A stretch of DNA of 64,000 nt. It comes from Hyaloperonospora brassicae (taxonomy: Eukaryota > Oomycota > Peronosporomycetes > Peronosporales > Peronosporaceae). A program made the position numbers and the translations under genes. Below are positions 32,492 through 42,990 of the stretch, piece by piece. Where the stretch lies: NCBI GenBank assembly GCA_947650285.1, contig CANTFL010000320.1, forward strand, positions 124,001 through 188,000, written 5' to 3'. Under the pieces are notes generated by a model. The model was not told the DNA's origin, searched no databases, and was given only the letters and a program-made list of their open reading frames with translations. Position 1 is the stretch's first letter; every line of letters begins with the position of its first letter.

Positions 32492-34030
32492 ATGACTTTG
32501 CCTCGCATAGTTAACATGTCAATGCGGGGTGATATAATGAAGACACAGTCTACTACTAAGTTATCCTCTGCGGCGGACGATTCGTCGTCTGCTGCTTTTT
32601 ATCTGCCTGCAGCAAGTGTTGCTGCAGGCGCATGTGGTATTACACCACATGCACACAGTGACCTTGAGCTAGGGGTCAGCTACTCTGGCGAGTCAAATGT
32701 ATATGACTCGTAAAAGCCGTTTGAGTCATCGCGCTCACCCGCGTTCCCTCGATCACCAAATGACCCGCCGAACGAACGGACTCGCGACATGCGTCACATT
32801 CTGTCCGGCAGTGATGATGAATATGGTGATGAGTATGACTACTCATTACCGCGATCAACTCGTGCTACCTCGCACAAGCGCATTGACGATGGCGCGGGCC
32901 GTCATCATAGTGATAAATGTGATACCGGCAAAGATGTCACGTCGAAGCGTGATGCGCTTAATCCGTGGCGTTTGCTGAACAGCTTATCAATGGTTTGTAT
33001 CATGAGACAAGTGAACACCATAGATTTCTAATATTCGATGCGAGCGAGCTCCATCGCTTGAGCTCCAGCGTGAAGAACTTTCGCGCTGGAGAAGACTTCT
33101 ATCTCGATGCTGACCTCTAAAACTGATGGTTCAATGGGAACCAAAAGCGTGACAAGGCTTCGCTTTTGACTGCATTAAATGCGTTCGTCCAAAATGCTAA
33201 GAATTTTAGACAAGAAGGATGTTGTCAAAACTTGAAGCAGTACGCATCAAGTTTAATTAACTAACACCAACCGGTGCAAGTTACCAGTTGCATCGTTTGT
33301 CGAGTGAGGCAGGCATTCATTGCCCTACTTGAGGTGATATTTGTGCGAGTTGTGCTGACAACTCGCAACGTGCACATAGGAATGTTTATTTCTCTAATTT
33401 TCCTCGGAGAAGGGCACACATCTCGGCTAAGATGCCGGACGCGATTGCAAACTTGCGATCGGTCTACAAGAGCCAAAAACACGTGCTTACCGATGATCCC
33501 AAGGACCAATCGAATGAGTCTCATCGTAATGGTGAACGAGACCCTCAATACCAGCCATCTGTTGGGATCAAGGTTCTTAACTGCCATAAGATAGTGGATA
33601 CCCACGCCAGCGGACAAATTAACTTGTCCACTCCCCGTTCTTCACGCGGTGGCTCAAGATACGCCCCACGTGAAAGCGTCGACCACCGTGTGAATACACT
33701 AGTGTCTCCAGTGGTGGTGGAAAGACAAGGTCCAGCTCAGCTGCCGGGCCTTGATGAGACTTTGGGTAACCATGAACGTTATCTGACCGAGTTGAGGGAG
33801 GACGTCGACCACGAACACGATCGTCGACACGACTTGTTCTCGACCGTGCGACATCTCCGTGCCAACCGGGAGAAAGACCGATCGGAATTCGCGCTCGATC
33901 AGCTTAAAACCGAACGCGAGAGAAGCCATTTGAGCGACGGGATAGAGGCGGCTCGTCGCGAGACTGCGTTGCTGAAGGACCAATTTAGGTGTTTGGTACG
34001 TGATCACATGAATTTGTTGGGTTTTTTGAA
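32492..34030 (+). pseudogene. Antisense ORF of element D, about 510 codons, broken
   Basis: On the strand opposite to pol a coding-like sequence starts at about ATG 32492 (MTLPRIVNMSMRGDIMKTQ), just inside the 3' LTR. It continues with one TAA (32711) through DDEYGDEYDYSLPRS, shifts frame near 32970, and reads FAEQLINGLYHETSEHHRF, DASELHRLSSSVKNFRAGED and LTALNAFVQNAKNF. Another shift gives LHRLSSEAGIHCPT-stop-GDICASCADNS (33290-33355), then a last segment with a strong coiled coil (FALDQLKTERERSHLSDGIE). The Cys segment is conserved in the antisense frame of element E. After about 34030 the frame is only the shadow of integrase. The family is not recognised; a zinc-binding motif (C-x6-C-x2-C plus perhaps H) and a coiled coil are visible. 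Confidence 0.55.
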
Positions 34031-34059
34031 TGTACTGGTCATCTCCGCTCTAGGAAGAG

Positions 34060-35653
34060 GCCTCGTGCTGAAAGTACGGACGGAGAAGACCAACATAAAA
34101 CGTAGGATGCGTGCGCATCCTGCGAGGCAATTCAATCGTGTATGCATTGCCTTTGCGTTGCAATACACGAAAGGGAACAACGTATTTCGGCAGTACTTTT
34201 ACTACTGCCGACATTCGTGAATACATGTCCAGGTCAGTATACCGTAGACAGTAGTACTAGGTCGTTAACCTTAAATGAAAGAACATTTGCTCTTCCATTC
34301 TTGTCTGCGTTCCTTTTCTGGCGGTCCACCGCATTTACGATGGAGTCTTGTACAAAACGGACTACCGCCTCTCGAGTCAGCAGGAAGTTCTCTGCTGACT
34401 CTTTGTTTTGTCTTTCAGTGCGCTTCGTGCTCACTGCTAAGAGATTGTTCTCTTCTTCAGCGAGGTTGTCCTCTTCCTCGCTGCAACAATCGTTGACGAT
34501 GCTGAATATCCCAGCATCTTCATAATTTTCTGAAGTAGCAGCAGCGTCATTGCTACTGCTAAGATCAACTTCTTCGAAGTCGACATTATCGACATCGACA
34601 TTAAACGTATCGGCATGTGCGATGATACTTGATGAGAAAGAGCCTAAACGGTTTTTGCTCGATCGAGTCCCCACCCTTAATCCAGAGTCATTTTGTATAA
34701 GGGCGGGAATACGTCTGTGGCGTAATTCGTTCACGCAGAACGGTGTATGCATCCTGGACGCATTCCCGGAGTTGTTAATGGCAAATTCGACCATCGGCAA
34801 GAACTCACTCCAACTCAAGAACGAGTGGACATGTCCTCGAAAAATTCTCCTCGAGAACACGTTTTGCACGCTCTGTCTGATCATCTGTTTCAGGATAATC
34901 AGAGATATATATTATAAACCGTGTTTACAAAGTGCGGAACAAGGATTGCCAAAACTCCGCCATGAACCGAGGATCACGCTCGGATACGAGTTTACGGGGT
35001 TATCCTTGGAGTCGAAATATCGTGTCGATGAAGACACGCGCACAGCCTTGAGCCGTGATCGACTCGGGGACCGCAGCAAAATACATCATCTTGCTGAAAC
35101 GATCGACAAACACAAGAATACCAATATTCTTGTGAGTGTCTTCGGGTTTCCCGAAGACAAATTCCATGTAAACGGACTCCCAACATTATGGTGGTACCGG
35201 CAGAGGTTGTAACGGTGCACGGGATGAAGGACTAGGCTTCAAAAGCTGACAGGCCTCGCGAGCACGAATGTACTTGCGCGCGAACTGATACTGGTGGGGC
35301 CTGTAAATGTCACGCCTTACTGTAAGGTGAGTATTCTTCCTACCACGATTCTCGCCTGACGGCGCATCGTGAAATTCATACATGATGCCTAAGCGTAAAT
35401 CCTTACAAGTGGCGACGACGACACGAGGGGTGTTGTCAGCAACTGCTGTGTAATACAGCAGGCCATTGCGAATCGTGTACCGATACAGAGAGGAACGGTA
35501 TAGAGCCAGCAAATTTGACAAGGAATTCCGGGATAAACTCGCAAGGTGATACATAAAACGGAGGAGATTCGTATCTCCTGCGTGTGCGTTCCGCACGTCG
35601 TCGAGTAAAGACGACGACGGCACACTGATGGATAGTGTCGCAACAGTGGGCAA
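34060..35653 (-). pseudogene. Element D integrase with acidic insertion
   Basis: The reading order on the reverse strand is as follows. The zinc region at 35653-35190 has FHDAPSGENRGRKNTH and KYIRAREACQ, so the second His and first Cys of H-H-C-C are Arg. The core at 35190-34900 has MDFVFG-type first Asp and VFVDRFSKM. At 34884-34234 an open frame of 216 codons holds FLSWSEFLPMVEFAINNSGN, an acidic insertion (VDVDNVDFEEVDLSSSND and SEEEDNLAEEENN), and then NADKNGRANVLSFKVNDLV. After a frameshift the C-terminal domain continues (PRRMRTHPTFYVGLLRPY, to ~34060). The insertion of roughly 90 residues between core and C-terminal domain is shared with E. From about 34990 leftward D is only moderately similar to E. 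Confidence 0.75.
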
Positions 35654-35669
35654 CGCCTCACTGTTGACT

Positions 35670-36102
35670 GGGGAGTCGGCTCGAAATCGGGTCGGCGTGA
35701 TAACGCATCAGCGACGACGTTGAGTCGTCCTGGTTTGTACTTCACGGAGAAGTTATACTCCGCGAAGAAAGACAACCACCTCGCTATTCGTCGCGAGAGG
35801 TGGGAACTTTTTACGGCCGTGCGTAGTGACGCATAGTCCGTATAGACAATGAACGGTCTATCTCCCAAGAGATAGATGCGAAACGTAGCCAGTGCATATT
35901 TAATGTCAAGGAGTTCCTTGTCATGCAATGGGTTTTTGCGTTCGGCTGGTTGCAGCTGACGCGATTGATAGCAGATGACGCGCTTGGCGCCGTCTGTGTC
36001 GTATTGCATCGATGCACAGCCGATTTTAAAATCGCTGGCGTCACAGACCACATGAAATGGTCTGTCCTGATCTGCAATCGACAAGATGGTCGATTGCATC
36101 AA
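35670..36102 (-). pseudogene. Element D RNase H
   Basis: The frame starting at 36102 reads HVVCDASDFKIGCASM (first catalytic Asp), LHDKELLDIKYALATF (Glu), FIVYTDYASLRTAV (Asp) and RLNVVADALSRRPDFE (last Asp). This is a complete gypsy RNase H with the catalytic residues kept. After about residue 145 the listed frame leaves homology, and the true reading continues in the integrase frame. It is the same as in element E apart from isolated substitutions. Confidence 0.8.
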
Positions 36103-36179
36103 GCTTTTCTTGATGATTTCAAAGGAACGCTAACAATCAGCGTTTCATAACCACTTCGCTTCTTTTGAGTAAACAAGAA

Positions 36180-37072
36180 GGATGAACAGTCATCCCGGCA
36201 TAGTTGGGCGAATACTTTTGCAAGTACGCCTCTAACCCAAGAAACTATCGCAGTTCCTTGACATCGACTGGCACAGGCCAGTCGGTGATCGCCTTGATAT
36301 TCTCGGGATCGGGGCGTACACCGTTTTTACCCACGATGCACCCAAGAAGTGGTATTTCTCTAGCCGCGAATATGCACTTCTTGAGGTTGGCGTACAGCTC
36401 ATGCTTGCGCATGAGTTGAAGAACCTGACGAACGTGAGCTCTGGGAACTTCAACGTCTGTCTTCCCGTCAATAGCCGGTCTATGTACGAACAAATCGTCA
36501 AAATAACTCGGTCCAAAATCCCGCACCGGTCTCAACAGATTTGTGACACATCTGTTGAAAGTTGCAGGAGCGTTACTCAGCCCCTGTGGCATCACTAGCT
36601 ACTCCCACAGCATATCACTGGGGGTGCTCACTGCCGTGTTCGGGATGTCCCGTTCACGCATGAGGATCTGATAGAATCCATCCATCAGATCCATGTACGA
36701 GAAGATGGTACTCTTTGACATACCATCTATGATAACGTCCTTCCTCGGTATCGGCGTCTAAGCCGGTACCGTGGCAGCATCAAATTTGTTGAATGCGTGC
36801 ACTATCCGCCATTCTCCTGTGGCCTTTCGCACACAAAAGGTCGGAGAGCTGTGAGGGGAAATTGATTCTCTCACATGACCTGTCGCTAAGCAATCGGTAA
36901 AGAAGTTATCGATTGCTTGCACCTGTTCACGAGGCAGTGGCCACTGCTTCATGACATAGTACTTCGAGCCCGGTTTGAGCTCGATTTCGTGTCGAGTGCT
37001 TTTATCTTTAGGCACCTCGCAAGGTACGGATTCCGAGAATACATCCTTGAATTCGATCAAATCCTTATACAA
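36180..37072 (-). pseudogene. Element D reverse transcriptase
   Basis: Reading from 37072 leftward gives FKDVFSESVPCEVPKDKSTR, ELKPGSKYYVMKQWPLPREQ, FCVRKATGEWRIVHAFNKFD and the palm MDLMDGFYQILMRERDIP. The catalytic box FGPSYFDDLFVHRP follows, with YFDD intact, then MRKHELYANLKKCIFAAREI. In-frame TAG codons interrupt the protein after FDAATVPA, before LVMPQGL and at the end of VDVKELR. The same three stops are present in element E, so they predate the D/E duplication. Each fits a one-base change from CAG or TGG. Confidence 0.8.
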
Positions 37073-37099
37073 AGGATTTGCCTGGAGCGACTTCCAGGA

Positions 37100-37933
37100 T
37101 TAAGATTCATACCTCTCAATCCAAGTCTTCTTATCGATGACGCTTTCGTTCATCGATGAACTGCTGAGAACCCGTTCGGTCTCAGTAAAACCCGTTGCCG
37201 ATCGAATATCGATGACGTACTCGTCCTCTGTGACGTGTGCGCGGATCCGCTTGACTTTGCCACTACGCAGATCACGCAAGAACCGTTTTGTTTCCAGAGT
37301 TGGCAATTTAGTTATCTCCGAAGTTAACTTTGGAGGCACTACCAGATCAAGCGTGTGAGCGCCTACGCTTGATCCGTCATCAGTTAAGACATTCACTGTC
37401 TCGATTACTTCCTGGGAATTCATATCCACAGGATACAGGAGAGCTTTCTCCACAATGTAGTGATCATCTACATTGTGTTCTTGTACAGTCGTACTAACGA
37501 CCGTACCGCAACTGAGGTCATCGCACTCACTCGCAGTACAACCATATGAATTTGGGCGTTCTAAGATATTCGTCAGATCGTCATCTGATGAACAAGTGGT
37601 AGGCATCGATACTGATAGATGCTGCCAGCTCACCGTTGGCTCGTATCTTCTGAGCCAAGGTAGTCCTAGGATGACATCAAACCTGTCATCCAGGTCGAGT
37701 ACGATAAATTCATCATCGTACTGTTCATCTTCCAACGTGTAGTGGATTCCGACTACACGTTTATTCACAGTGATCGATACGCCTGTCGCAAGGCGCACCG
37801 TCATTCTCGTTGGAGGGATCTCCCGCTCCACGAAGTTGATACTTCCAGCCTCTAGTGACTGGAGACGAACAAATTTGTTCGACGCCCCACAGTCAACTAG
37901 GGCGCGAAGAGACAAGTCCTTTGTCACTTTCAA
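37100..37933 (-). pseudogene. Element D aspartic protease region
   Basis: An open frame of 277 codons begins at 37933. It carries SLRALVDCGASNKFVRLQS, in which the active-site triad is Asp-Cys-Gly in place of the usual Asp-Ser/Thr-Gly, then RMTVRLATGVSITVNKRVVG, and FIVLDLDDRFDVILGLPWL with the conserved ILG strand. It belongs to one frame with RT. The remainder is a Ser/Thr-rich and acidic linker to RT. It ends at a TAA before SWKSLQAN, where Gln would fit. Confidence 0.8.
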
Positions 37934-38259
37934 TGTCTAGGTGATGAGAGACACTTCATAACCAGGTGCAGAGACACACAACGACTGTGTGCCTGGAGCA
38001 ACTTTCGTCAAGAGATTTGCAAATTCTCTTGATGTTGCTGGATCAGTAGGGTGCTCCGCCCCTACTGACCCCGACCATTTTTAGGGTCCGCATTGCCGTT
38101 GCGGCTTTGCAACAGCATCAGACCCTCGTCCTCCAGTTCTTCTAACTGGTGGACGGTTACTGCTCTCAGCACCACGTGGTCCTCAGCGGGGGATACTGAA
38201 TTCGTATGCATATTGTACCAGCTTATGACAGCGATGTCATCTCACCATTCGCTTGTCAT

Positions 38260-39171
38260 TCACAGAGCGAGGTTTGTCGCCCTCAACATGGCAGAGGTCC
38301 ACTGGTTCTGGGCCTCCGTCCGCTGATCGTCTTTGTGGACGACAGGAAGAAGAGTAGTGTGATCCTGTCTCACACTAAAGCCTTCCTGCTCCGCAGCGTA
38401 GATCACTTCGGAGAGCGTCTTCAGCTCCCCTCGAAACAGGTGGTCCCTTACAGAACCATCTGCAAGACCTTCAATAAATATTGCGATCTTCACACTTTCA
38501 CATACAGTGTTCACTACCATGCAGCTTGCAAGGTAGCGTACATGCTGAGCGTAAGCGTGAACCTTACGCTTACCCTGTTTAATCTCAAGGAGTTCAAAGG
38601 GAGTCCTGAACTCTGCCCTGGGAGGCTCAAACGTCCCACTTAGCAGGGTCTTGAAAACGTCGAACGACTAGAACACGTTCGGGTTGTGTAACTTGAGATT
38701 AAGGGACCAATTCCTGGCGTCCCCTGCCAAGTAAGACTGAGCGAATGCGACTTGCATTCTCTCGTTGTCGATGCGACGGACCTCGATGGCACCATCGACT
38801 TCTACGAACCATCTTAACAGGGAGTCTTACTCGAACCCTGATACTTGGATATTTCTAACTATAGACTCCTGTCGACGCTCACGCGTCGAATTTGTGGACT
38901 GAGGCTGATGATGTCTCATTTCTTCCGTCCGCTGGTCAACTTGTTGTTCCAACAAGGTCACCTGCGCTCGCGAATCGTCAACTTCTCGCTGCAATAACTT
39001 GCTAATGACGGAATGCTGCTGGTCTCTATTCCTTGTGGATAGCATGGACCAGATAGATTCCTCTCCAACAGTCAAACTCATTCGTTCGATCGCACTTCTT
39101 TCGACATCGCTCAAAAGGGAGTAGCTTTCACAAGTTCCGTGAAATCTGTCGCCTTTAACTTTGTCCAACAT
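38260..39171 (-). pseudogene. Element D gag
   Basis: A single frame of 303 codons starts at ATG 39171 (MLDKVKGDRFHGTCESYSLL), with two in-frame stops, both at likely Gln codons. The N-terminal third contains a coiled coil (LEQQVDQRTEEMRHHQ). The central part has FAQSYLAGDARNWSLNLK and FRTPFELLEIKQGKRKVHAY, the typical gypsy capsid layout. After the terminal stop the reading continues in another frame, with a decayed zinc knuckle (RCHKLVQYAYEF), into the protease. It is identical in amino acids to the E gag, stops included. Confidence 0.8.
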
Positions 39172-39209
39172 GTTAATGTTGGGCGATGCAAGTGTGGTCC
39201 TTGGACGGA

Positions 39210-39225
39210 CTACAGAGTGCTACCA
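39210..39225 (-). promoter_or_regulatory. Element D primer-binding site
   Basis: On the reverse strand TGGTAGCACTCTGTAG follows the 5' LTR after two bases, as in elements B and E. Confidence 0.65.
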
Positions 39226-39227
39226 GG

Positions 39228-39669
39228 TGTAACGGGGCACTCGTGACAACGTACTGGTTGAACAGTGCGGAGCTCACTTCTACTGACAACAGTGATATTC
39301 AGTGCCCCGCTAAGTGTTGCACCAACGCAGAGGAAGGAAAGGAGACTGAGTGACCACGCTAGTCTCTGGTAAAGTAAAACTGTTATTTAATACAATTAAG
39401 TCCTATCGATCTTATGTCTCTGTTTATCTTGACTTAATTATATTAATCTAGCTAAATGTATGATGACGTCCATCCACCACCTATTGCGAGCGTCTAGCAG
39501 CGATCAGTGGGTCGATATCATATCAATATCAACCAATAAGTAGACCCTTCGGTCATCTTCAACAATATAATCATGCTCTGTGATATTGATGAAAGAATGA
39601 TCAGCGTAATATTCTTTATTGTCATTTTATCCTTAGAGACAACATCATGTAACGGGCTACTCCGTTTTA
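39228..39669 (-). repeat. Element D 5' LTR (442 bp)
   Basis: It is closer to the E 5' LTR (48483-48924) than to D's own 3' LTR. For example, the CTAGCTAAATGTATGATGACG stretch is shared with E but reads CTAACTAAACGTATGATG in the D 3' LTR. Its outermost eight or so bases differ both from E and from the 3' LTR. This supports a segmental duplication that included the 5' LTR. Confidence 0.85.
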
Positions 39670-41286
39670 GACTTTAGCGGAGACAGGTAGTGCCGTATCA
39701 CAAACATTCTCGCAATCAGGGTAGCAACTCCATCAAGCTGTGGTGCCATTCGCTGCCGCAAGCTCTGCATACACCATCTAAACATCTCGAATAGAGCCGC
39801 CATTATTGAATGGTCGACGTCAAACGGTGGTGCAATCGGGTACAAGTGAAGCCCAATTTGATGAGCAGCCCATGCCGTGACGGCTTAACCCCCCAGCTGT
39901 GCTGTCAGGTGCATCAAGTAATGCAATAGATTACCATGAACTTGGAGCTCGTTGCACACAATAATTTACAAAGCCGAGCCATTGGTTTACTTTGCGACAA
40001 GCGCTTGGTCTAAACGAGAAAGCGAGCCGTCTAGTACCGTCTTCAGAATTGCGGAGCAGTTTGGTGAAACAGCAGCAGCATGTACGATCCCCTCAACGAC
40101 AAGTAGCCGATGTTTGATTGGCATCGGTCCCCGATCGAAAGTGCCACCAAAATGCTACAGACCAGCCACCAATAAGTTTGGCGGCATCTCAGCCAGACAA
40201 TCCATGCAGCTTGTTTTTACTTGCATACAGCTTTTAATAGCATTTGCACGACTTGGTCGAAATCCAAGCGCGTCGGATAAATACTGTAGAACTGCCCCGG
40301 CCGTCTCAAACGTGATCGCTGCTTAATCAATGTCATTGATCCAGCCCGAAAACTCCCCCAACTACCCTACAGACGTGGCAATCACGAGAGAATATGTATT
40401 AACTGCCGGGTCCAAATCTACGCAAAAAATCTGCGTTATCATACTTTCAGCTCCATCTGCATCGGAGTGTGGGGGCGCAAGCCTTTGTTAGTTTTATCCT
40501 GACTACACCCGCAACCGACGAGATAGCAAATAAAGCGCCTTCGACACTTCGCCACCCACCGGACGCGACCGATGTAAGTTCGTGTCTAGACGCGAACGGT
40601 AATGCTCCTTTAGCAGTGAAAATATTACTATGAAGGCATCAGGTGCACTAGAATGTCGCTCCGAAAAGTGTTTAGATCATCAATTTCGAATTTATCCAAA
40701 TTCTCCACATTACGTGGTGTAAATGAGCACTGCTTTTATACAACCTCAAACAGGCGGATGAATGCATCATGCCGATAGAAGTAAAAACAAGTTCACAGAC
40801 TGATCCTGAACAATTATACAAAATTTTGATGTAAGTGATGCAATTAGTCGACGAGGATGGCCGCCAAGGTACAGGATGAGCTCGCTCAATGCGATATCTT
40901 CTTAATGCATGTCCTCTAGTATCCAATCCGCAAATTTTTCGCAAAACGTTGAGATGACGTCCGTAAGTGCATGACAAGCATCATCCTCTTCCGCGCCAAT
41001 GGCGCTTTCGATAGCAGTGCGCGTCTTCAGCATCCTTGTGCCACAAGTAGTAGCGTCTGCTCCAATTGTACTGGAGTCGGGTATGACGATACCGTGATAA
41101 GCTTTGTGAGTATCTCAGAGCTCGCCCTCAAATACCGAGATTTGATTTGCAATGCGTTCAACAGAGCGGAAAGTATAATTTCGTCCTTGCTGTAGAACGA
41201 CGTTAGGGATAGCCCTGCCGGTCTGGTCCAGATATTCAGGCAGGCTAAGTCCTCACCATGTAGCGAAACCACATGAACGTCGTGGT
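39670..41286 (-). pseudogene. Karyopherin (importin-13/transportin-3-like) gene, C-terminal part
   Basis: Nuclear-transport receptors of this family carry cargo through nuclear pores and are built of HEAT repeats. Reading leftward from 41286 gives SLHGEDLACLNIWTRPAGLS, LLNALQIKSRYLRASSEILT, then (after a 1 bp shift) ACHALTDVISTFCEKFADWI, LYLGGHPRRLIASLTSKF, AFIRLFEVV, NLDKFEIDDLNTFRSDILV and WRSVEGALFAISSVAGVV. At 39845-39660 LYPIAPPFDVDHSIMAALFE and SLRQRMAPQLDGVATLIARM look like the C-terminal repeats. The order fits an importin-13/transportin-3/Mtr10-type protein. Many stops and shifts show it is a pseudogene. Element D abuts its C-terminal end and element F its N-terminal side. The assignment is from remembered family features, not from a search. 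Confidence 0.55.
40914..41286. repeat. 373-bp direct repeat, left copy (flank of element F)
   Basis: This part of the karyopherin pseudogene occurs again immediately to the right of element F at 47745-48118. The two copies differ at roughly 7% of positions by eye, with one 1 bp indel. Element F starts exactly at the end of this copy. Confidence 0.85.
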
Positions 41287-41548
41287 TGACATAAATTACC
41301 ACTACACTGGTTCGTGATGGACAGATTCTACTTCACGACCAATCTACGACTAACCTAAGAAGAATCGGATGGATGGATTGATGGATGGTTAATTGATAAA
41401 TATTGATATGTAATGAGATGAAGGATTCAGTTAGGCACGTAAGAGTAACACGGTCTTCAATAAATTCTCACTTTCAATTTGACTCCGCAAGACCCACTCA
41501 AGCAAGGCTAGCAGACTGGTCGCCCCTCTGCAAGCCAAGGGTGTATCA
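41287..41548 (+). repeat. Element F 5' LTR (262 bp)
   Basis: It starts TGACATAAATTACC and ends GGTGTATCA. Shared features with the 3' copy include CTACACTGGTTCGTGATGGA, CACGACCAATCTACGACTAA, a GGATGGATTGATGGATGG repeat and TCAAGCAAGGCTAGC. Confidence 0.85.
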
Positions 41549-41603
41549 TTTTGATATATTAAATCTGCGCAAGATCGGATTAAATGAATAAGGTGTCTAC
41601 AGC

Positions 41604-42480
41604 ATGAGACGCCAAGATGAAGACGAGTACGTCACCTACACCATGGTGATGAAACCAGCAAGTGCAGACCTCCCCGCAGAGACGGCGACGATTAAGATCA
41701 TAAAGTTCACATAAGGATCCCCACGTGAGTTGCTTCGCTGGAGCAATCAATTTCGTCGCCTCGCGCGAAAGAACCAGTGGACCGATGAGCAGAAGGAACA
41801 CAACATGGTCGCGCTCATTGACGGCGATCTCGTAACGGAAGTCGAAGTGATAGCTTAAGAAGCATTTAGCCAAGGTAGGACTTTTGAACAGTCCTTCACG
41901 GAAGTGGGATCACTGTCTGTCCCAAACGGCTACAGTGAAGACTTGGACAACGAACTATGGACAAAGGCAAAACGATGTGATGAGACTGTGCTCCAATACT
42001 CGCAGCGACTTAAAGAAAACATCCGGTTATTTCCTGAATTGCCACAGAATGCGTAAGGAATTCTGTATATCCATCGATGTCGCTACTTTAAGCGCGGAAT
42101 GCCTCGAGCATGGCCAGACAAATTATCTGCAGCAGGCGTCGTATTCGACCAATAAAATGAACTGGTCCTGTATTTCACACGGATCGCGAAAGACGAGCGA
42201 CTGCTGACCACCCGTGACAAGAAACCAAGCGCTAATGAAAACAGCGATGTGCATAGAAAGAACCAGCGCAGCGTACACGGTCAACGTGGAGGACAGAAGA
42301 ACCGGAGAGAAGAGAATAAGGAAAACTCACGCGGTCGAGGAGACAACCATCACAAACGAGACAAATGGTGTATTTTATATAAGACGGCTTCGCACAATGC
42401 GAGCGACTGCAAACGCATAATAAAAAGCAGTCGGAGGAAAACAAGAAAACAGGAAGCCCGGCCGCACAAAAATCGCAAAT
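41604..42480 (+). pseudogene. Element F gag with damaged zinc knuckle
   Basis: The frame from ATG 41604 (MRRQDEDEYVTYTMVMKPAS) reads LLRWSNQFRRLARKNQWTDE, then VALIDGDLVTEVEVIA, and after a 1 bp shift GTKAKRC-like and VLQYSQRLKENIRLFPELPQ. Several stops sit where Gln would fit. The C-terminus is basic (HGQRGGQKNRREENKENSRG) and carries WCILYKTASHNASDCKR, a CCHC knuckle whose second Cys is Tyr (TAT in place of TGT). This is a capsid/nucleocapsid protein of a gypsy family distinct from the others here. Confidence 0.7.
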
Positions 42481-42539
42481 CTAACCCGAAGTACCCCCGC
42501 ATCGATAGAAGAGCAAACCTTAATTTAAATCGGATGCAG

Positions 42540-42940
42540 AGTTGGATGCAGCAGGGGGAGAGCAAGAGCTCGAGTACGTTGGTTTGGTGGAGAGAAACAA
42601 TCTCGAGACAAGTGAACCATTGCGCATCATGGTCAAGCTTCATGGCACTCACGATGCAATCGAAGACCTTCTCGACAGTGAAGCTTCGAAGAGTATCGAC
42701 AATGGTGCGACACTTGATAGTATTGCGTAGCTGGGTCGACAGTATGTTATGGCATCACCAACTGTATTCGACACTATGCGCGGCGCGGTTTCAAGCAACA
42801 GAATGATGGTAGTACAGTTCTTTTTCCCGCAACTAAAGCCGGACCAATTCGAAGTGACCACGTCCGGCAGCGATAACATGGTCATTGATAGATATGTCAT
42901 GAGCGCAAAAGTACTGGTGTTTATTTATAAAAGATAGGTT
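42540..42940 (+). pseudogene. Element F protease
   Basis: The frame reads LEYVGLVERNNLETSEPLRI, MVKLHGTHDAIEDLLDSEAS and later FFFPQLKPDQFEVTTSGS. The motif LLDSEAS is the retropepsin active site with Gly changed to Glu (GGA to GAA fits), which would abolish activity. A TAG at 42727 and a TAG at 42935 interrupt it. A nested insertion separates it from RT. Confidence 0.65.
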
Positions 42941-42990
42941 GGTGCAATGGGACGACTGCTTGCTTCGTCTTAATACAGGGCAAGAGAAGC

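Larger units (their letters stand above)
34990..39662. repeat. Left arm of a 4.67-kb near-identical inverted repeat
   Basis: From the outer edge of the D 5' LTR (39662) down to the integrase core (34990) the sequence is the reverse complement of 48490-53160, with only scattered substitutions and a length difference of about 2 bp. The encoded gag proteins are identical and the protease and RT frames differ by one to three residues. Beyond 34990 similarity falls abruptly to that between subfamilies. Confidence 0.9.
31940..39669 (-). mobile_element. Element D: Ty3/gypsy retrotransposon with antisense ORF
   Basis: This is a full-length element of 7.7 kb read on the reverse strand. LTRs of 442 bp flank gag, protease, RT, RNase H and integrase, with a primer site after the 5' LTR and a polypurine tract before the 3' LTR. 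There is no chromodomain. A long frame on the opposite (plus) strand lies between the 3' LTR and the integrase end. Flanks CACTC and GACTT do not form a target duplication. The 5' 4.67 kb is almost identical to element E in inverted orientation. All pol frames carry stops. Confidence 0.88.

Noticed and set aside
34030..34220. Last 60 codons of the D plus-strand frame as part of the antisense protein
   Set aside because: The reverse strand here encodes the integrase C-terminal domain (PRRMRTHPTFYVGLLRPY), so this end of the plus frame is a shadow.
37100..39160. Plus-strand frames of 70-145 codons across D (for example 38206-38643)
   Set aside because: They are exact antisense shadows of gag and protease, and they recur in E only because the arms are identical.
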